This document shows, one piece after another, positions 19,633-30,465 of a DNA stretch of 64,000 nucleotides. A model generated the notes under the pieces. The model was given only the letters and a program-made list of their open reading frames with translations, was not told the origin of the DNA and ran no database searches. The stretch is from Symbiodinium natans (lineage: Eukaryota; Sar; Dinophyceae; Suessiales; Symbiodiniaceae), in the NCBI GenBank assembly GCA_905221605.1, contig CAJNDS010001113.1:1184163-1248162 (forward strand). Reading direction: 5' to 3'. How positions within the stretch are numbered: the stretch's first letter is position 1; every line of letters starts with the position of its first letter. The position numbers and the translations under genes were made by a program.

Positions 19633-19750
19633 GTGACACCGTTTTGCTGCAGCTCCGTGATGGCTGTCGTCTTTGTTGAATTTGCGCGGAATCGAGAAGT
19701 GTAGAGTTTAGGGTTTAGGGCTGCCTCTGGCGCACTATAGCTGCTGCAAT

Positions 19751-20560
19751 TCAACAGTCGTAAAGCATGCGAACTGGCGTGGCAGTGGCTTCCTGAGGCA
19801 CGCCCACTTCAAAAAGCAAAGAGGCAAGACCGCAAGGGGCCGTTGCCGCCAACGACGTCGTCGTCCTGAGCACTGGTGGTAGTGCTGGAGGCGGAAATTG
19901 TGTAAGATCCGAAGTGGGACTGTTCATCACCCGCATGGTCTCCGGCACAATGTGATTGTGCGAGGGCTGCGCCGTGTCGGCCTCCCAGCCACGTCAGCAG
20001 TTGCTGCCGAAACCCCAAAGCGGGGTCTCCCATCCTCAGAGGGAGACTCGTCAGCCACAGCCGCATCGGTCTACTTCTTGCGCCCAAAGGTGCCGGTCCG
20101 AATCGTGTCCACGAACGAATCCTCGCGCTGCAGTAGCCTCCCAGCACGCAAGGCGTATCGGTCGGGCACGCGGTTTTGACATAGCTTTGCAGTACGGAAT
20201 CTCTGGATGTCACTCGGCAATCGCCTTTGGCTTAAAGCTTCGCCACTCCTCCTGCGTTTTCTTACCAGCATGGGGCATCTTGGACAGCACGAGCCCGAAG
20301 TTGTCTTCATGACATGTACGTTCCTGAGTTTTGGCTCCTCTTTGTTCTTACCCTCAAAACAGTGGACACTTGTCTTTAAGGCCCTCACACTACTGCACGG
20401 GCCCTTGGCACACTTGAAAGAGGCCCTCTGACTCAGGTTTGCCGGTCTGCATCATGAAGATACGCATACACGGCTCCGAGCGGTTTTCCAAATTATCACT
20501 GGAAGCCTCAACCTCGTACTTGGAAGAACCATCAGTCCATGGGAGGATTGTGGTCACCCC
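19751..20560 (-). pseudogene. Intronless, frameshifted gene copy
   Basis: Reading right to left: ILPWTDGSSKYEVEASSDNL and MQTGKPESEGLFQVCQGPVQ (to a stop near 20395), then, in shifted frames, DNFGLVLSKMPHAGKKTQEE, RAGRLLQREDSFVDTIRTGT, and finally RVMNSPTSDLTQFPPPAL to a stop at 19751. The text stays protein-like across several frames with no telomere intron. Parent family not recognised. Confidence 0.5.
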
Positions 20561-20617
20561 AATCCAACATGGAAGGGTCCATGCTCGGAGTTGGAAAACC
20601 CGCTGGGGAATTCCCTA

Positions 20618-20819
20618 AGTTCACGATAACCCCTAAACCCTAAACCCTAAACCCTAAACCCTATACCCTAAACCCTAAACCCTAAACCCTAAACCCTAAA
20701 CCCTAAACCCTAAACCCTAAACCCTAAACACTAAACCCTAAACCCTAAACCCTAAACCCTAAACCCTAAACCCTAAACCCTAAACCCTAAACCCTAAACC
20801 CACTTTTGGGAGTTCACGA
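20618..20819. repeat. CCCTAAA tract flanked by a 9-bp direct duplication
   Basis: AGTTCACGA occurs at 20618-20626 and 20811-20819, bracketing about 24 CCCTAAA copies. This fits insertion at a staggered break. Confidence 0.5.
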
Positions 20820-20941
20820 GAATGCGCGGCTTTTGGAAGCAGCACTTTAGGCCAAGGGCCCCCCAAGAAGCTGCGTCTTCACTGACTCGGCCCACTGAGG
20901 TCCAGCCTCTCTGTTGCAGCTCTCAAGGCATGGCCTGGGAC
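20802..20941 (+). CDS. Candidate exon block
   Basis: Frame HFWEFTRMRGFWKQHFRPRA... stays open for about 46 codons from the end of the CCCTAAA tract into the next TTTAGGG tract. An internal CCTCTCTGTTGCAG is also an acceptor-like site. Confidence 0.25.
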
Positions 20942-21003
20942 ATGTTTAGGGTTTAGGGTTTAGGGTTTAGGGTTTAGGGTTTAGGGTTTAGGGTTTAGGG
21001 TTG

Positions 21004-22690
21004 GGCTGGTTTAGTGGTCTAAAATTATGAAGGCATCCATGATGGTCGTAGGGTCCTCAGTTTCACGGTTGGGGAAAAGCCAGCATGGGAGTGAGCAACC
21101 TGGCGCCATACTGTAAGCACAAGGTCCCATCCCACTTGGTGTGCAGGAGCTACCAGAGCGTGCCTGGCTGCTGGCGCGGGACCGCGGGTGAGAAGAATCC
21201 CTTCGAGCCACTCAACAGGTGTCAGTGTTATTGCGTCTGCCACAGCTTCAAGTCAAGGGCTTAGGGATTAAGGTTTCCATGGTTTAGTAGGGTTTCCAGG
21301 TTACTGGGAAGGTTGAGGGTCAAAAGAGACTGTAGTTCTAGCAGGGTGTCCGTTGCAATGAGTGAAGAGTGCCTGGTTCGGAATAAGGCGCGATTATTTG
21401 GGGATTGCACGCGGCCGTGGAGTTTCAGATGGCCTATAGGGTACAACATTCCACAGGCATGATTTCATCGCTAGAGTCGCTGTCTTCGCCAAGAATTCTG
21501 GAGCTTTCCCCGTACGTGGGATGTTGCTGTTCGGTTCTGACATGCTCTGGGTTGCAACTGCACAGTCGCTGCCAGACGCTGTGATGTGGAACAGACTTTC
21601 TAGATCCACAAGTGTGCTGATTCCCCGTTCTGACCTTGAAAAGCTGTGTTGGTGGTTTGTTTGTTCGGTGTCAAAGGAGTTTGTAAGGAGGAGCTTGCAT
21701 TCAACAACACAAGCTTTCAAAACTCACGCCCGCTGCGTTTAAAGAACGAGTTCTGTGGGAGGAGCGGCGCACGTCCAGACCCGCACGGGCCCAGGTTTTC
21801 TCCCAGCTCACGCTTTGCATTGTTTTGCTTTGAAAGTGCAAGTTGTGCCAGCGTTCGGGGCTGTAAGTCAAGATCAACCGTGTTGCTGATCTGCAACTCA
21901 GGCTCCCGAGCCGCAGGCGAAGCGGCACGGTGCAATCCTTGACTGCTGCGTATACACAAGCTATGATGTCTATATCCCCCTTGGGGAGTATTTTGTATTT
22001 TTGTTTATATATAAAACCCAATAGGACATTAAACATTTCATTTTATGTAAGGTTCTAAGGGGAGTATAGATGTATGTCAAGGAGGTAAGGGTGGACATGC
22101 CAGGTTCCACAAGTATGTATGGTTTTAGTTGGAACCAGATGAACGTAAAAGGCCCTTCCCTACAAAGCATCATATTTGTTGAACTTGAACAGCAAAGTCA
22201 CATTTGCCGACCATGTGCTCAATCAGTTGTTAGATCCTGCGCTCTGCCCAAGATGACTCATTTTGGGGTTTCCCAACAATGAGGGGTTTCGAGAACATAG
22301 GCATCATCGCATGTTGGGGTATATGCGCATATATTAGGGGGTACCCCGATTTTGGGAGATGCTCATTTAAGTTGGCTGTGCCTCTGGGTTGCGTAGGTGT
22401 TTGTTGCAACGTTTTGGCAACGAGCCGCCGTTTGAGTGGTTCTGAGATTGGCTTGGCATGGGCTGTCCGATATGTGAGCTAAGTGTTTCCAGGTAATGGT
22501 CGTTGCAAAATGCCGATCTATACCCCTGAAATAAACTCAGCCAACATTCAATCCTCCCTTCCCCTTCGTCCTCGTGCCCACAAAGTGCAGGTGGCAGATG
22601 CAGATCTAAGAAGAGTATGGAAGAGGGACCTTCACGAATGGCTTTGGTCTGCTTCGCATTTGGCACCGCGCCCTTAAAGCCTGACAAGGA
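21004..22690. other. Repeat-free region, probably decayed intronless sequence
   Basis: No telomere repeats for 1.7 kb. Minus frames are the more protein-like: ADAITLTPVEWLEGILLTRG near 21240-21180 and GYRSAFCNDHYLETLSS near 22540. They are broken by stops and shifts. A plus frame 21521-21742 is open but unconvincing. I could not assemble a gene. Confidence 0.3.
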
Positions 22691-23049
22691 GGGCTCCTAC
22701 TTTCATGGCCTAAACCCTAAACCCTAAACCCTAAACCCGAAACCCTAAACCCCAAACCCCAAACCCCAAACCCCAAACCCCAAACCCTAAATCCTAGACC
22801 CGAACCCGAAGCCCTAAACCCTAAACCCTAAACCCTAAACCCTGAAGCCCCTTACGGGTTAGAGTTGCAAAGAAGTCACTTCCCAGGTGAAGAGATCTGT
22901 GAGGCCTGAGCCCTATGAGGGAAGTTGGGTCATCAGCGATTAGTTTGAGGTTTAGGGTTTAGGGTTTAGGGGTTCAGGGGTTTAGGGTTGTGTCTCGGGT
23001 TTAGGGTTTAGGGTTTAGGGTTTAGGGTTTAGGGTTTAGGGTTTAGGGT

Positions 23050-23238
23050 TTAGGGTTTAGGGTACAGGCAGTTGAGATCGTGCACGCTTTTGCGGTGTGA
23101 CTTTAGGGCTGAGGGAAGCGTTGCAACCCCAAATGAGCCTTTAACTGTATTTCCAGACAAGTGCACGTTCTCAAATCCAACTTGGTTGTCAGGCAATGCT
23201 AGATGAAATGAAGGCACTCCCTTATGGTCCTTTTGCAA
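23050..23238 (-). pseudogene. Minus-strand coding fragment
   Basis: HLALPDNQVGFENVHLSGNT and SFGVATLPSALKSHRKSVHD read without interruption from 23238 towards the telomere tract. No family recognised; it is bounded by a partial inverted-repeat element at 23221-23287. Confidence 0.35.
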
Positions 23239-23290
23239 TTATACTATAGTAACCCCCCAAAGTCCTATTCTAACTATTCAGGCCCCTATA

Positions 23291-23610
23291 TGAATCACGA
23301 GCTCCTGGGTCCAGACAGTCCTGCCAGATCAACAGTCCGATATTGAGTTCTTCTTCCAATACAGTGGGTCGTGGGAGTACGACTTCTCAGGGTTTCAGGT
23401 TCAAGGGCTGGTTCAAGGGAAATTTTTAAATCTGCAGCTGACCATCCGGGCGCAAACAGACTCCAACTCGGCTGTTTGTATGATGAGTTTAGGGTGTTGA
23501 TCACGATTCGCTGCATTGGCGACGAGCCTTGTTTGTCGCATGCCTCCGCGCGCACAAACACAATTCAACTTGGCAAGGCGCTGTACCCAGATCCTATATC
23601 AGGTGCATGA
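23291..23610 (+). pseudogene. Frameshifted coding fragment
   Basis: QTVLPDQQSDIEFFFQYSGS and FQVQGLVQGKFLNLQLTI read for 65 codons. After a stop near 23487 a second frame continues (ITIRCIGDEPCLSHASART) to a stop at 23608. Probably one broken gene copy. Confidence 0.4.
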
Positions 23611-23738
23611 GATATAGCGCTGTTCGCTGGTGGCCCCGTGGACCTCAGTTTAAGCATCTGTCGAGATTCGTTTGAGTCCTGTTCGGTAGCAGCAGATGTT
23701 CATGCACACGATTTTTCCTACAATTCTTCCTACAATTC

Positions 23739-24283
23739 AAATGGGTGAGAAACATAGCGGCGCGGTGCTGAAACATGTTTCACGGAAGTAGATTGTTCTT
23801 GCTTAGAGGCATAGTGTGAGCGGGCAATCCTATGCAACTTGTCTAATTCGTAGACCAAGCCATGCTCATGTCTTTGGATTGCTTGGTTGGTCATGTCTGT
23901 ACGTTGATGGTCGAAGTTGATGACCGTGCTGAGGAAAGACAGTTTGCCTTTCTCCGTCCGCCGCAGGACAAACTTACACTTCGGGGCTTAGGCCGCTTCT
24001 GGGCCCTGTAGGAAATGCAGCTTTCCGGGATCTGCAGGGTTAGGATGGCTATGTGTGTGCCACATCAAGCCTTGCAAGCCCTCGCCAACCTCCCGATATA
24101 GCCGAGGGCCTTCCCGACGAAGGTTCCGTCCTCGTAGCGGCAGAATGAAGATGCAAAAGTGTAAGGGGCACTGGTCGAAGACAAAAGCCTGTGCCTGTGA
24201 ATCTCAGCTTGAAGGTCCCCCCCCGCCACCAGTCGTGTGGGCCAGTCTCGAACGCAATGATAAGCTGATAAGATGTTCTTCAA
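23739..24283 (-). pseudogene. Intronless gene copy, minus strand
   Basis: From about 23988 leftwards an uninterrupted 83-codon frame reads KFVLRRTEKGKLSFLSTVIN, HEHGLVYELDKLHRIARSHY and ends at a stop at 23739. To its right, shifted minus frames (24065-24283: DGTFVGKALGYIGRLARACK) look like the preceding part. The antisense plus frame 24055-24696 (213 codons) is open but has poorer, Ser/Pro/Lys-rich composition. Confidence 0.45.
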
Positions 24284-24928
24284 AACCGAAGTCTAGATTG
24301 TCTGCAGCAGAGTTTGACGCCAAAACCCCCGGTCAGCCCAAATCCAGGATGGCGCGGCCGGTGAACTTGACGAGGCACTACTTCCAAACAAACGCTTTCG
24401 ACCGCGCAAAAATTGCCCAGCATGCAGCGTGGGCGCAGGGAGAACCCATGGTTTTCAGGATGCCGTCGAAAAATATTCTGCACGACTGTCAAGCCCGTGA
24501 AGAGCATGCAAGTGTTCAGAAGATGTTTGGATGTGCTAGGGTTAATGCCGCGAGCTCAACAATTGACTGGTTTGCACGTGTTCCGATGGGAAAGAAAAAT
24601 CTGACAACCATGTTGCAAAGCACGAAATCCTCAAGTCTTGAACCTTGGGGCCCCAGTCCGAAACCCGAACCATCCCTCAGCCCAAAATCCTGGTGAGGCA
24701 GTATCATCTGTATTGCCGCCTGGCTGTAGCTCAACGCTGGAATTTGATATGCCAGAAGCCGAATGCTGCAGTTTCCTTCTGCAGCCCCAAACTTGAATTT
24801 AACCCTTCATGTAGCGCGTCACCCCAAAGTGCAGCCTCCAAACCCAGAACCGGCATCCTTTACCCTAAACCCTAAACCCTAAACCCTAAGCCCTAAGCCC
24901 TAAGCCCTAAACCCTAGTCCGTTTTTAG

Positions 24929-25022
24929 GCTCATGGCTGCCAGCGTGCTCAGTTCCCAAGCTTGCGCCGAACTGCCTCGTTGTTTGGCCCAGCTTTGGCG
25001 CAATTTCTTGCAACATGGATGA
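24929..25022 (+). CDS. Candidate exon ending in a stop
   Basis: After CCGTTTTTAG the frame LMAASVLSSQACAELPRCLA continues to TGA at 25020-25022. An ATG at 24933 makes it possibly a complete 29-codon frame. It lies between CCCTAAA tracts. Confidence 0.35.
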
Positions 25023-25128
25023 TCAGGCAAGCAACAAGGCCCATAGGTTGCCAACCCGGAAGACCCGGAACCCTAACCCCTAAACCCTAAACCCTCAACC
25101 CTCAACCCTCAACCCTAAACCTTAAACC

Positions 25129-25174
<46 letters not shown>

Positions 25175-25257
25175 ACCCTAAACCCTAAACCCTAAACCCT
25201 AAACCCTAAACCCTAAACCCTAAACCCTAAACCCTATCCCTATACCCTACACCCTAT

Positions 25258-25344
25258 ACCGGCATCGTGGCTGTCATGGCCGCGGGGGGCCCCGGCTTGA
25301 ACGCAGCGGCATCCGTGGGGAAGAGGGCTTTTTCAAACCACTAG
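25258..25344 (+). CDS. Candidate terminal exon
   Basis: TGIVAVMAAGGPGLNAAASV... to TAG at 25342-25344, in GC-ending codons, between CCCTAAA tracts. Acceptor not visible. Confidence 0.35.
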   Translation, partial: TGIVAVMAAGGPGLNAAASVGKRAFSNH

Positions 25345-25347
25345 CCC

Positions 25348-25482
25348 CTAAACCCTAAACCCTAAACCCTAAACCCTAAACCCTAAACCCTAAACCCTAA
25401 ACCCTAAACCCTAAACCCTAAACCCTAAACCCTAAACCCTAAACCCTAAACCCTAAACCCTAAACCCTAAACCCTAAAATCG
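25348..25482. repeat. CCCTAAA tract
   Basis: About 19 perfect copies. Confidence 0.95.
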
Positions 25483-25531
25483 CTAGCAGAAGAAAGTTTT
25501 TGAAGAGTGTTGTTTAAAGCTCTCCTATACC

Positions 25532-25622
25532 TGTGCTTACAACTGTACTTCTAACAAAGGGGCTTATGAGTGGGTTAGAAGTACAGCTCTAGTTGGTTAA
25601 TAAGCACCATGAACCTCCAAGT
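25532..25622. mobile_element. Inverted-repeat element, GGAGGTTCATG family (partial)
   Basis: The right end ...GGTTAATAAGCACCATGAACCTCCAAG matches the 9757-9900 copy; the left arm is worn. Confidence 0.5.
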
Positions 25623-25868
25623 AATTCTTCGTAGGGAATTTCAGGAGTTGGGTGCTTTATATCCCTACACATAGCTAAATAAGTAAGGAAATAAAGATAA
25701 CTACAAAAAATATATATATATATATATACATGTATAGTTTAAGGGTGTGGGTTTTAGGGTTTAACAGTTTAGGGTTTAAGGGTTTAGGGTTTACAGGTTC
25801 AGGGTTTGAGGGTTGAGGGTTGAGGGTTGAGGGTTTTCAGAGTGCTTGGGACTTGTTCTGTTGAAGGC

Positions 25869-25870
<2 letters not shown>

Positions 25871-25931
<61 letters not shown>
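25871..25931. repeat. GT microsatellite
   Basis: About 30 GT dinucleotides; any reading frame through it is Val-Cys noise. Confidence 0.95.
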
Positions 25932-25932
<1 letters not shown>

Positions 25933-26508
25933 GGCTTTCGGGGCCGGGTCAGGAGATTTTCGGGCATTCTGGGGTTGGTAGCCCGAAGCCCTCAGCCCTA
26001 AACGCTAAACCCTAGACCCTGAACCCGAACCTCGAAACCAAAAAGCCTGAACCCTACACCCGAAGCCCTAAACCCTAAGCCCTGAGCCCCAAGCCACTGA
26101 AGCTGCCCCCTCGCCCGAGCCCTCAAACCTTCAACCCGGAAATCTCAACAGGGCGCTTCCCAAAAAATAGGAGGTCCCCGAACATACCCCCAAGTATGGT
26201 TTGGATTTTGGGGAACATACCCCCCCCCCCCCCCAAACAACAAATTAAACATCAAACAACCAAAAAGAGAGCTCGTCCTTATTCAAGGAAATCCTCCCCC
26301 CCCCCCCCCCCCCAAAATAAAAGACAATAAGAAAAAACAAAAGTGCCCCTGCTCTTGGAAACCCTGAAATCCCAAGCACAACCAATGGCACTGCCATCCA
26401 GGCCCTCTCCCTAAGCCCGAGGGAACCAGGGTTTAGGATTTTTAGGGTTTAGGGTTTAGGGTTTAGGAAAATCCGGTTCCCCACCTCCGCCCCCGCCCTC
26501 CCCTACAG

Positions 26509-26650
26509 AGAAGGCTCGACAAATTCTGAGGGTAGGGTGTTTCTGCCGAGGGTCACCATGCTCATATCATCCGAGCGCGAAAGCCTGAATCTCTCATCGT
26601 CTGCGATTGCCAAAAGCACCCCCTCATTGGACCTCAAGCTGTTGATCTGA
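26509..26650 (+). CDS. Candidate terminal exon with strong acceptor
   Basis: CGCCCTCCCCTACAG precedes a 46-codon frame EGSTNSEGRVFLPRVTMLIS... ending LDLKLLI and TGA at 26648-26650. The other two frames close early. Serine-rich; unknown family. Confidence 0.45.
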
Positions 26651-26752
26651 GCCCCGGAAAGGAGGTTTGGGAGGGGTCCGAATTTGTTCCGAAGTTCCTA
26701 CTTCTTACATTAGCATGTTTTGTAATGTGTGCGGCTCCTCCGGCATAAGCAC

Positions 26753-26856
26753 CATAGGGGTCGGAATATTTTCTTGATAGTCTTCCCTGATGGTCCCTAT
26801 ACAAATTCCCCCCCCCCCCGCCCCAACAACCCTATTCTATCTCTTACGGCCCCTAC
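26753..26856. mobile_element. Inverted-repeat element, TATAGGGGTCGGAA family
   Basis: CATAGGGGTCGGAATATTTT at the left and TTACGGCCCCTACA at the right are complementary. The core GATGGTCCCTATACAAATTC resembles the 8923 copy. Confidence 0.5.
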
Positions 26857-26938
26857 ATTGCAGGCCCAAAGCCTTAAAAAAGGCCTCTATAAAACAGGCT
26901 TAATCCCTAAGCCCTGAACCCTAAACCCTAAACCCTAA

Positions 26939-27361
26939 CGAGCAGCCCCGAGACCTCCACCCAAAGCCGTGGAGGCCTCGAAAGCCTCCATGTGGAAGAA
27001 GTACCAGGCTCCAAGGCACTTGCACTTAATTCCGGTAGAAGGTTGATGGTTTGAGGGTTGAGGGTTGAGGCCTTTAGGGGCTACAGGGAGGGTGCAGGGT
27101 TGGGTTTAAGGTTTAGGGTTTAGGGCAGTGCTTCAGGGCTTAAGCCCCGCATCTGAGGGAAGGAGTCAAAGAATGATTGACAGGACCGGCGCATGGTTCA
27201 AGTTTCTACGTGGTGGGCCAGAATGTGGGCGGGACCAACCACCTCCCCTGAAACCTGCCGGTCTGCTTAAATGGGATGGAAGTGATGATGATGAGGCAAG
27301 TCATGGATTAGACTTGGTGTGGCAGCTTCGATGCGATGAGGGCGAACTCGACCCAGCGTAA
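26939..27361 (+). CDS. Two-exon 3' gene end
   Basis: Exon 26939-27034 reads AAPRPPPKAVEASKASMWKK... in GC-ending codons to a donor GTAGAA. Exon 27137-27361 follows GTGCTTCAG and reads GLSPASEGRSQRMIDRTGAW, then WDGSDDDEASHGLDLVWQL and a TAA at 27359-27361. Both ends are phase 0. The second exon, 75 codons, is among the longest clean frames here; it carries an acidic DGSDDDE stretch. The intron (27035-27136) is TTTAGGG-type. No family recognised. Confidence 0.5.
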
Positions 27362-27558
27362 AGGCACACGTGGCTTGCACGCGCAGCAAGTACGATAGTG
27401 CAAGACAAATATGCCACAGCGCTCGTCCGCATTCCACCGGCACCCTATCTGCCAGCACCCAGAGCAGCTCTACTTGCTCATCATATACCCTAAACCCTAA
27501 ATCCTAAAACCTAAACCCTAAACCTGAAACCTGAAACCCTAAAACCCTCAACCCTCAG

Positions 27559-27817
27559 ATTCCGAGTCCAGCGAAGCTTGTGGCCAGTCCACGTTTCGGG
27601 TCGCAGGACTATGTCCTGCGAGCTTGAGGCGCTGTAGGTTTCGGGGATATGTAACCCTAAACCCTAAACCCTAAACCCGAAACCCTAAACCCTAAACCCT
27701 AAACCCGACTTTGAGAAAACTTCAGCTCTACCTTCCCCGATGATCGTTGCCAGGGCGGGGCCCCGGGGACAGCCACCCGGCAGGCATGGTCCGGCGCAAG
27801 AATCCCAATGCTCTTGG
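27559..27817 (+). CDS. Two candidate exons, frame partly ambiguous
   Basis: Exon 27559-27633 follows ACCCTCAG and reads SESSEACGQSTFRVAGLCPA, leaving T before GTAGGT. Exon 27726-27817 follows AAACTTCAG; the split TCT continues LPSPMIVARAGPRG. A competing frame in the second block (STFPDDRCQGGAPGTATRQA) has better third positions, so the join is uncertain. Confidence 0.3.
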
Positions 27818-28038
27818 GTTGAGGGTTTCGGGTTTAGGGTTTAGGGTTGAGGGTTTAGGGTTTAGGGTTTACGGTTTAGGGTTTGGGGTTGAGGGTGTTG
27901 GGTTGAGGGTTTTGGGTTGAGGGTTTAGGGCTGAGGGTTAGCTTATTGACGTGTAAGTTGGTCCTACGTAATTTGTATACGATCAATGCGCCTAAGATTT
28001 GTTTTGAAGGGTTCCAAGAACAGTGAATTCTTCTTTAG

Positions 28039-28095
28039 GGTGTCAAGGACATCCAGGGCTTGAACGCCCTGAAGACCCTGAAAGCCCAAGCCCTA
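28039..28095 (+). CDS. Candidate exon with strong acceptor
   Basis: GAATTCTTCTTTAG precedes GVKDIQGLNALKTLKAQ, with GC-ending codons throughout, running into CCCTAAA repeats. The upstream block 27951-28036 (LVLRNLYTINAPKICFE) may be the previous exon. Confidence 0.35.
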
Positions 28096-28190
28096 AACCC
28101 TAGCCCTAAACCCTAAATCCTAAACCCTAAACCCTAAACCCTAGCCCTAAACCCTAACCCTAAACCCTGAACCCTAACTGATAAGTACCC

Positions 28191-28295
28191 ATGAAGAACC
28201 AGTTGCCTCCTCCGTATGAGCCACCAGAGCTGGTTCGTGGCTCCATTTCTTCCGTGCTCATAGGGTTACGAGGACTTCAGTTGAAGGGCTCCTAA
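28191..28295 (+). CDS. Short complete frame
   Basis: ATG to TAA, 34 codons: MKNQLPPPYEPPELVRGSIS... It could be a start exon or a chance frame. Confidence 0.25.
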   Translation: MKNQLPPPYEPPELVRGSISSVLIGLRGLQLKGS

Positions 28296-28412
28296 GGTTT
28301 AGGGAAGTTTAGGGTTTATAGGGTATCGGGTTTCGGGTTTCGGGTTTAGGGTTTAGGGTTTAGGGCTTAGGGAAGTTTAGGGTGCCGTTTTCGGGTTGAG
28401 GGTTTAGGGCAG

Positions 28413-28523
28413 CTTTTGGACTTACTTCTGTCTTTTGCGGACGTTGGGCTTGCAGCAGCCATTGGATCAAGTGTCCCTTGGCCTTCCGATCCCACTGAAG
28501 TAGAGGCCACAGCTTTGTCTTCT
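28413..28523 (+). CDS. Candidate exon
   Basis: After GGCAG a 37-codon frame LLDLLLSFADVGLAAAIGSS... runs to a GTGAGG donor at 28524. The hydrophobic first half could be part of a membrane segment. TTTAGGG-type repeats precede it, CCCTAAA follow. Confidence 0.4.
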
Positions 28524-28661
28524 GTGAGGGCAGCCCTAAACCCTAAACCCTAAAACCTAAACCCTACAGCCCTAAACCCTAAACCCTAAACCCTAAACCC
28601 TAAACCCTAAACCCTAAACCTTAAACCCGAAAGCCTAAACTCTAAAGCGAGTATTGACAAA

Positions 28662-28931
28662 ATGTGTGGAGCTTTGGCTTCAAGATCCGGCTTTCGGCTG
28701 ACGAATGCTGGTGTGCTAGTTCGTATCGTCTACTTGTGCAGGGGTGAGCCGGGGGGGGGGGATGCTATTGGTAATCTCCCAAACTGGTGCCTTAATCCCC
28801 GACACCTGGGGGCTCAAGCTCCAACACCGACAAAAGACCCCGGCCCAAAGACCTTCAAGAAGGGAGAAGTAGGGGGAGTGAAGGGGCTTAGGGGGGTCTT
28901 AGGGGCTTCGGAAGCCCTAAACCCTAGACTC
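28662..28931 (+). CDS. Open frame over a unique block
   Basis: MCGALASRSGFRLTNAGVLV... then, after an acceptor-like TCTACTTGTGCAG, DAIGNLPNWCLNPRHLGAQA and a basic TFKKGE. The last 20 codons enter telomere-like repeat. Product unknown. Confidence 0.3.
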
Positions 28932-29154
28932 TGAAGGGTTTTTTGGGGGGAAGAAAGCCGCGATATGTGCGGGGATGATGCCTACTCAGACTCAACCAGT
29001 GCGATGGGGGAGTAGGATCGCTGATTAGGCTTGGAGCTTGGGGTTTAGAGCTCAGGGTTTAGGGTTTAAGGTTCAAGGTTTAGGGGTATTCCGGAATCCC
29101 CACAACTATCTGACCACATTGCTTCGATGTCTTCTTCGGCAACTTATCTCGCAG

Positions 29155-29211
29155 GAGGCGGAGTGCGCTTGCCTCCCCGGAGTTGCCGACAATGCTTCCT
29201 TGGCACTTTAG
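29155..29211 (+). CDS. Candidate terminal exon
   Basis: CTTATCTCGCAG then EAECACLPGVADNASLAL and TAG at 29209-29211. Confidence 0.35.
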   Translation, partial: EAECACLPGVADNASLAL

Positions 29212-29292
29212 ACCCTGAAGAAGCCCTAAACCCTAAACCCTAAACCCTAAACCCTAAACCCTAAACCCTAAACCTTAAACCCTAAACCGCCC

Positions 29293-29392
29293 ACTTGGGG
29301 GTTCATGGGGAGTTGTAGGTACCCCAAGAAGGCAGGGCTAGAACCTAGAACTCTAGCTACCCTACTTAGAACCCTACTGGTGAACCTCCAAG
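29293..29392. mobile_element. Inverted-repeat element, GGAGGTTCATG family
   Basis: ACTTGGGGGTTCATGGGGAG at the left and GGTGAACCTCCAAG at the right. It is followed by a terminal-exon-like block 29435-29514 (SSLEVGDVSGCGACLHKDGR, TAA). Confidence 0.5.
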
Positions 29393-29862
29393 CAAACCCA
29401 AAACTTGCACTAAACCCCAACCCCACCCTCCCAGAAAGCAGTTTGGAAGTTGGAGATGTTTCTGGGTGTGGGGCTTGTTTGCACAAAGACGGTCGGGCTT
29501 GCCTCATGGCATAAAACTTGAACCCTGACATGGAGAGTGTTTGATTGCCTCAGATGACCCCTAAACCGTAAACTCCTGAGCCCATATGCCCCTAAACCTG
29601 GCTCTTGCCATGCGCTCCTCGACGAATGAGGGTCAACTCAGTCTACGGGTAGTTCCATGGTCCTTAAATATGGTCCCTTCCCCGGTTTAGGGTTCAGGGC
29701 TTGGGGCTTAGGGTTTAGGGTTTAGGGTTTAGGGAAGTACGGGCACTTGGTCTTTGATTAGGTCGCATGAGGGGTAGATCTGGGTACTTCGACAGGTACT
29801 TCTACGTAGGCTTATCAGTAGGGTAAGGAGGGAAAATTTCAAGCCCTAAAACCCTACTGAAG

Positions 29863-29976
29863 CCGTCCCTGACGCGAAAGCAAAGGCTCCGCCTGCTGCT
29901 GGCCGCTCTCGGTGCCCACGCGGCACGCGCGGGGCACATGCGGACGCAGGCGGTGCTCAAGGCCGACATGTTCTAA
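29863..29976 (+). CDS. Candidate terminal exon
   Basis: After CTACTGAAG the phase-0 frame PSLTRKQRLRLLLAALGAHA... ends KADMF and TAA at 29974-29976. Third positions are almost all G or C. Arg/Ala-rich; unknown family. Confidence 0.5.
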   Translation, partial: PSLTRKQRLRLLLAALGAHAARAGHMRTQAVLKADMF

Positions 29977-30143
29977 GCAACCTATTAAACACTTATATAA
30001 ACCCTGCATATGAACCCCAATAATCTGAACCCTGTATGAACCCTCAATAAGCCCGGAACCCTCTATAAGCCCTACGTATAACCCTACATGAACCCTCTAT
30101 GGGCCATACATATGAACCCCACATAACCCCTATATAAACCCCA
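29977..30143. repeat. Diverged ATGAACCCT / TATAAACCC repeat
   Basis: A local variant of the telomere repeat (CATATGAACCCC, CTATAAGCCC, ATATAAACCC) not seen elsewhere in the window. It ends in CCCCAG, the acceptor of the next block. Confidence 0.6.
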
Positions 30144-30144
30144 G

Positions 30145-30362
30145 ACGTCGGCTCAGGCCCCGCCAGCTTCCTAGCCTTCCGAAGCCTCCGAAGTCCCAAC
30201 GTCCGCCGGCCCTGGCAGGCCGCGGACTATCAGCAGCAGCTCCGTGTGTGCAATGCCTTCCCCTCCGAGAAGTCTCTCGACGTGGCGACGGCCTCAGTGG
30301 ACTCCCTTGAAGTGGATGTGCAGGAAGCTTTCCCCACACGTACAATGATCCTATTGCTATAA
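30145..30362 (+). CDS. 72-codon candidate terminal exon
   Basis: After ATAAACCCCAG the frame VGSGPASFLAFRSLRSPNVR..., QAADYQQQLRVCNAFPSEKS, VDSLEVDVQEAFPT runs to TAA at 30360-30362. Strong GC-ending codon use over the whole length makes this one of the most convincing exons in the window. Needs one carried base (G) from an upstream exon. No family recognised. Confidence 0.55.
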
Positions 30363-30465
30363 GGCTCACTTGAGGCCCTGGCAAGCCGAAGCTACTTGTG
30401 GATGTTCAGGGTACTTATGTAGCTAAGTAGGGCCAGAAGTACCTTAAGTACGATGATCACCAGCC

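Noticed and set aside
19633-19652. 20-bp intron GTGACACCGTTTTGCTGCAG
   Set aside because: It has GT and AG and restores frame, but it is too short for spliceosomal removal; a frameshift is likelier.
24055-24696. 213-codon plus-strand frame, the second longest in the window
   Set aside because: Composition is low-information (Ser, Pro, Lys, Arg); antisense frames here and just to the left read more like protein (KFVLRRTEKGKLSFL and neighbours). I treat it as a shadow of a minus-strand gene copy.
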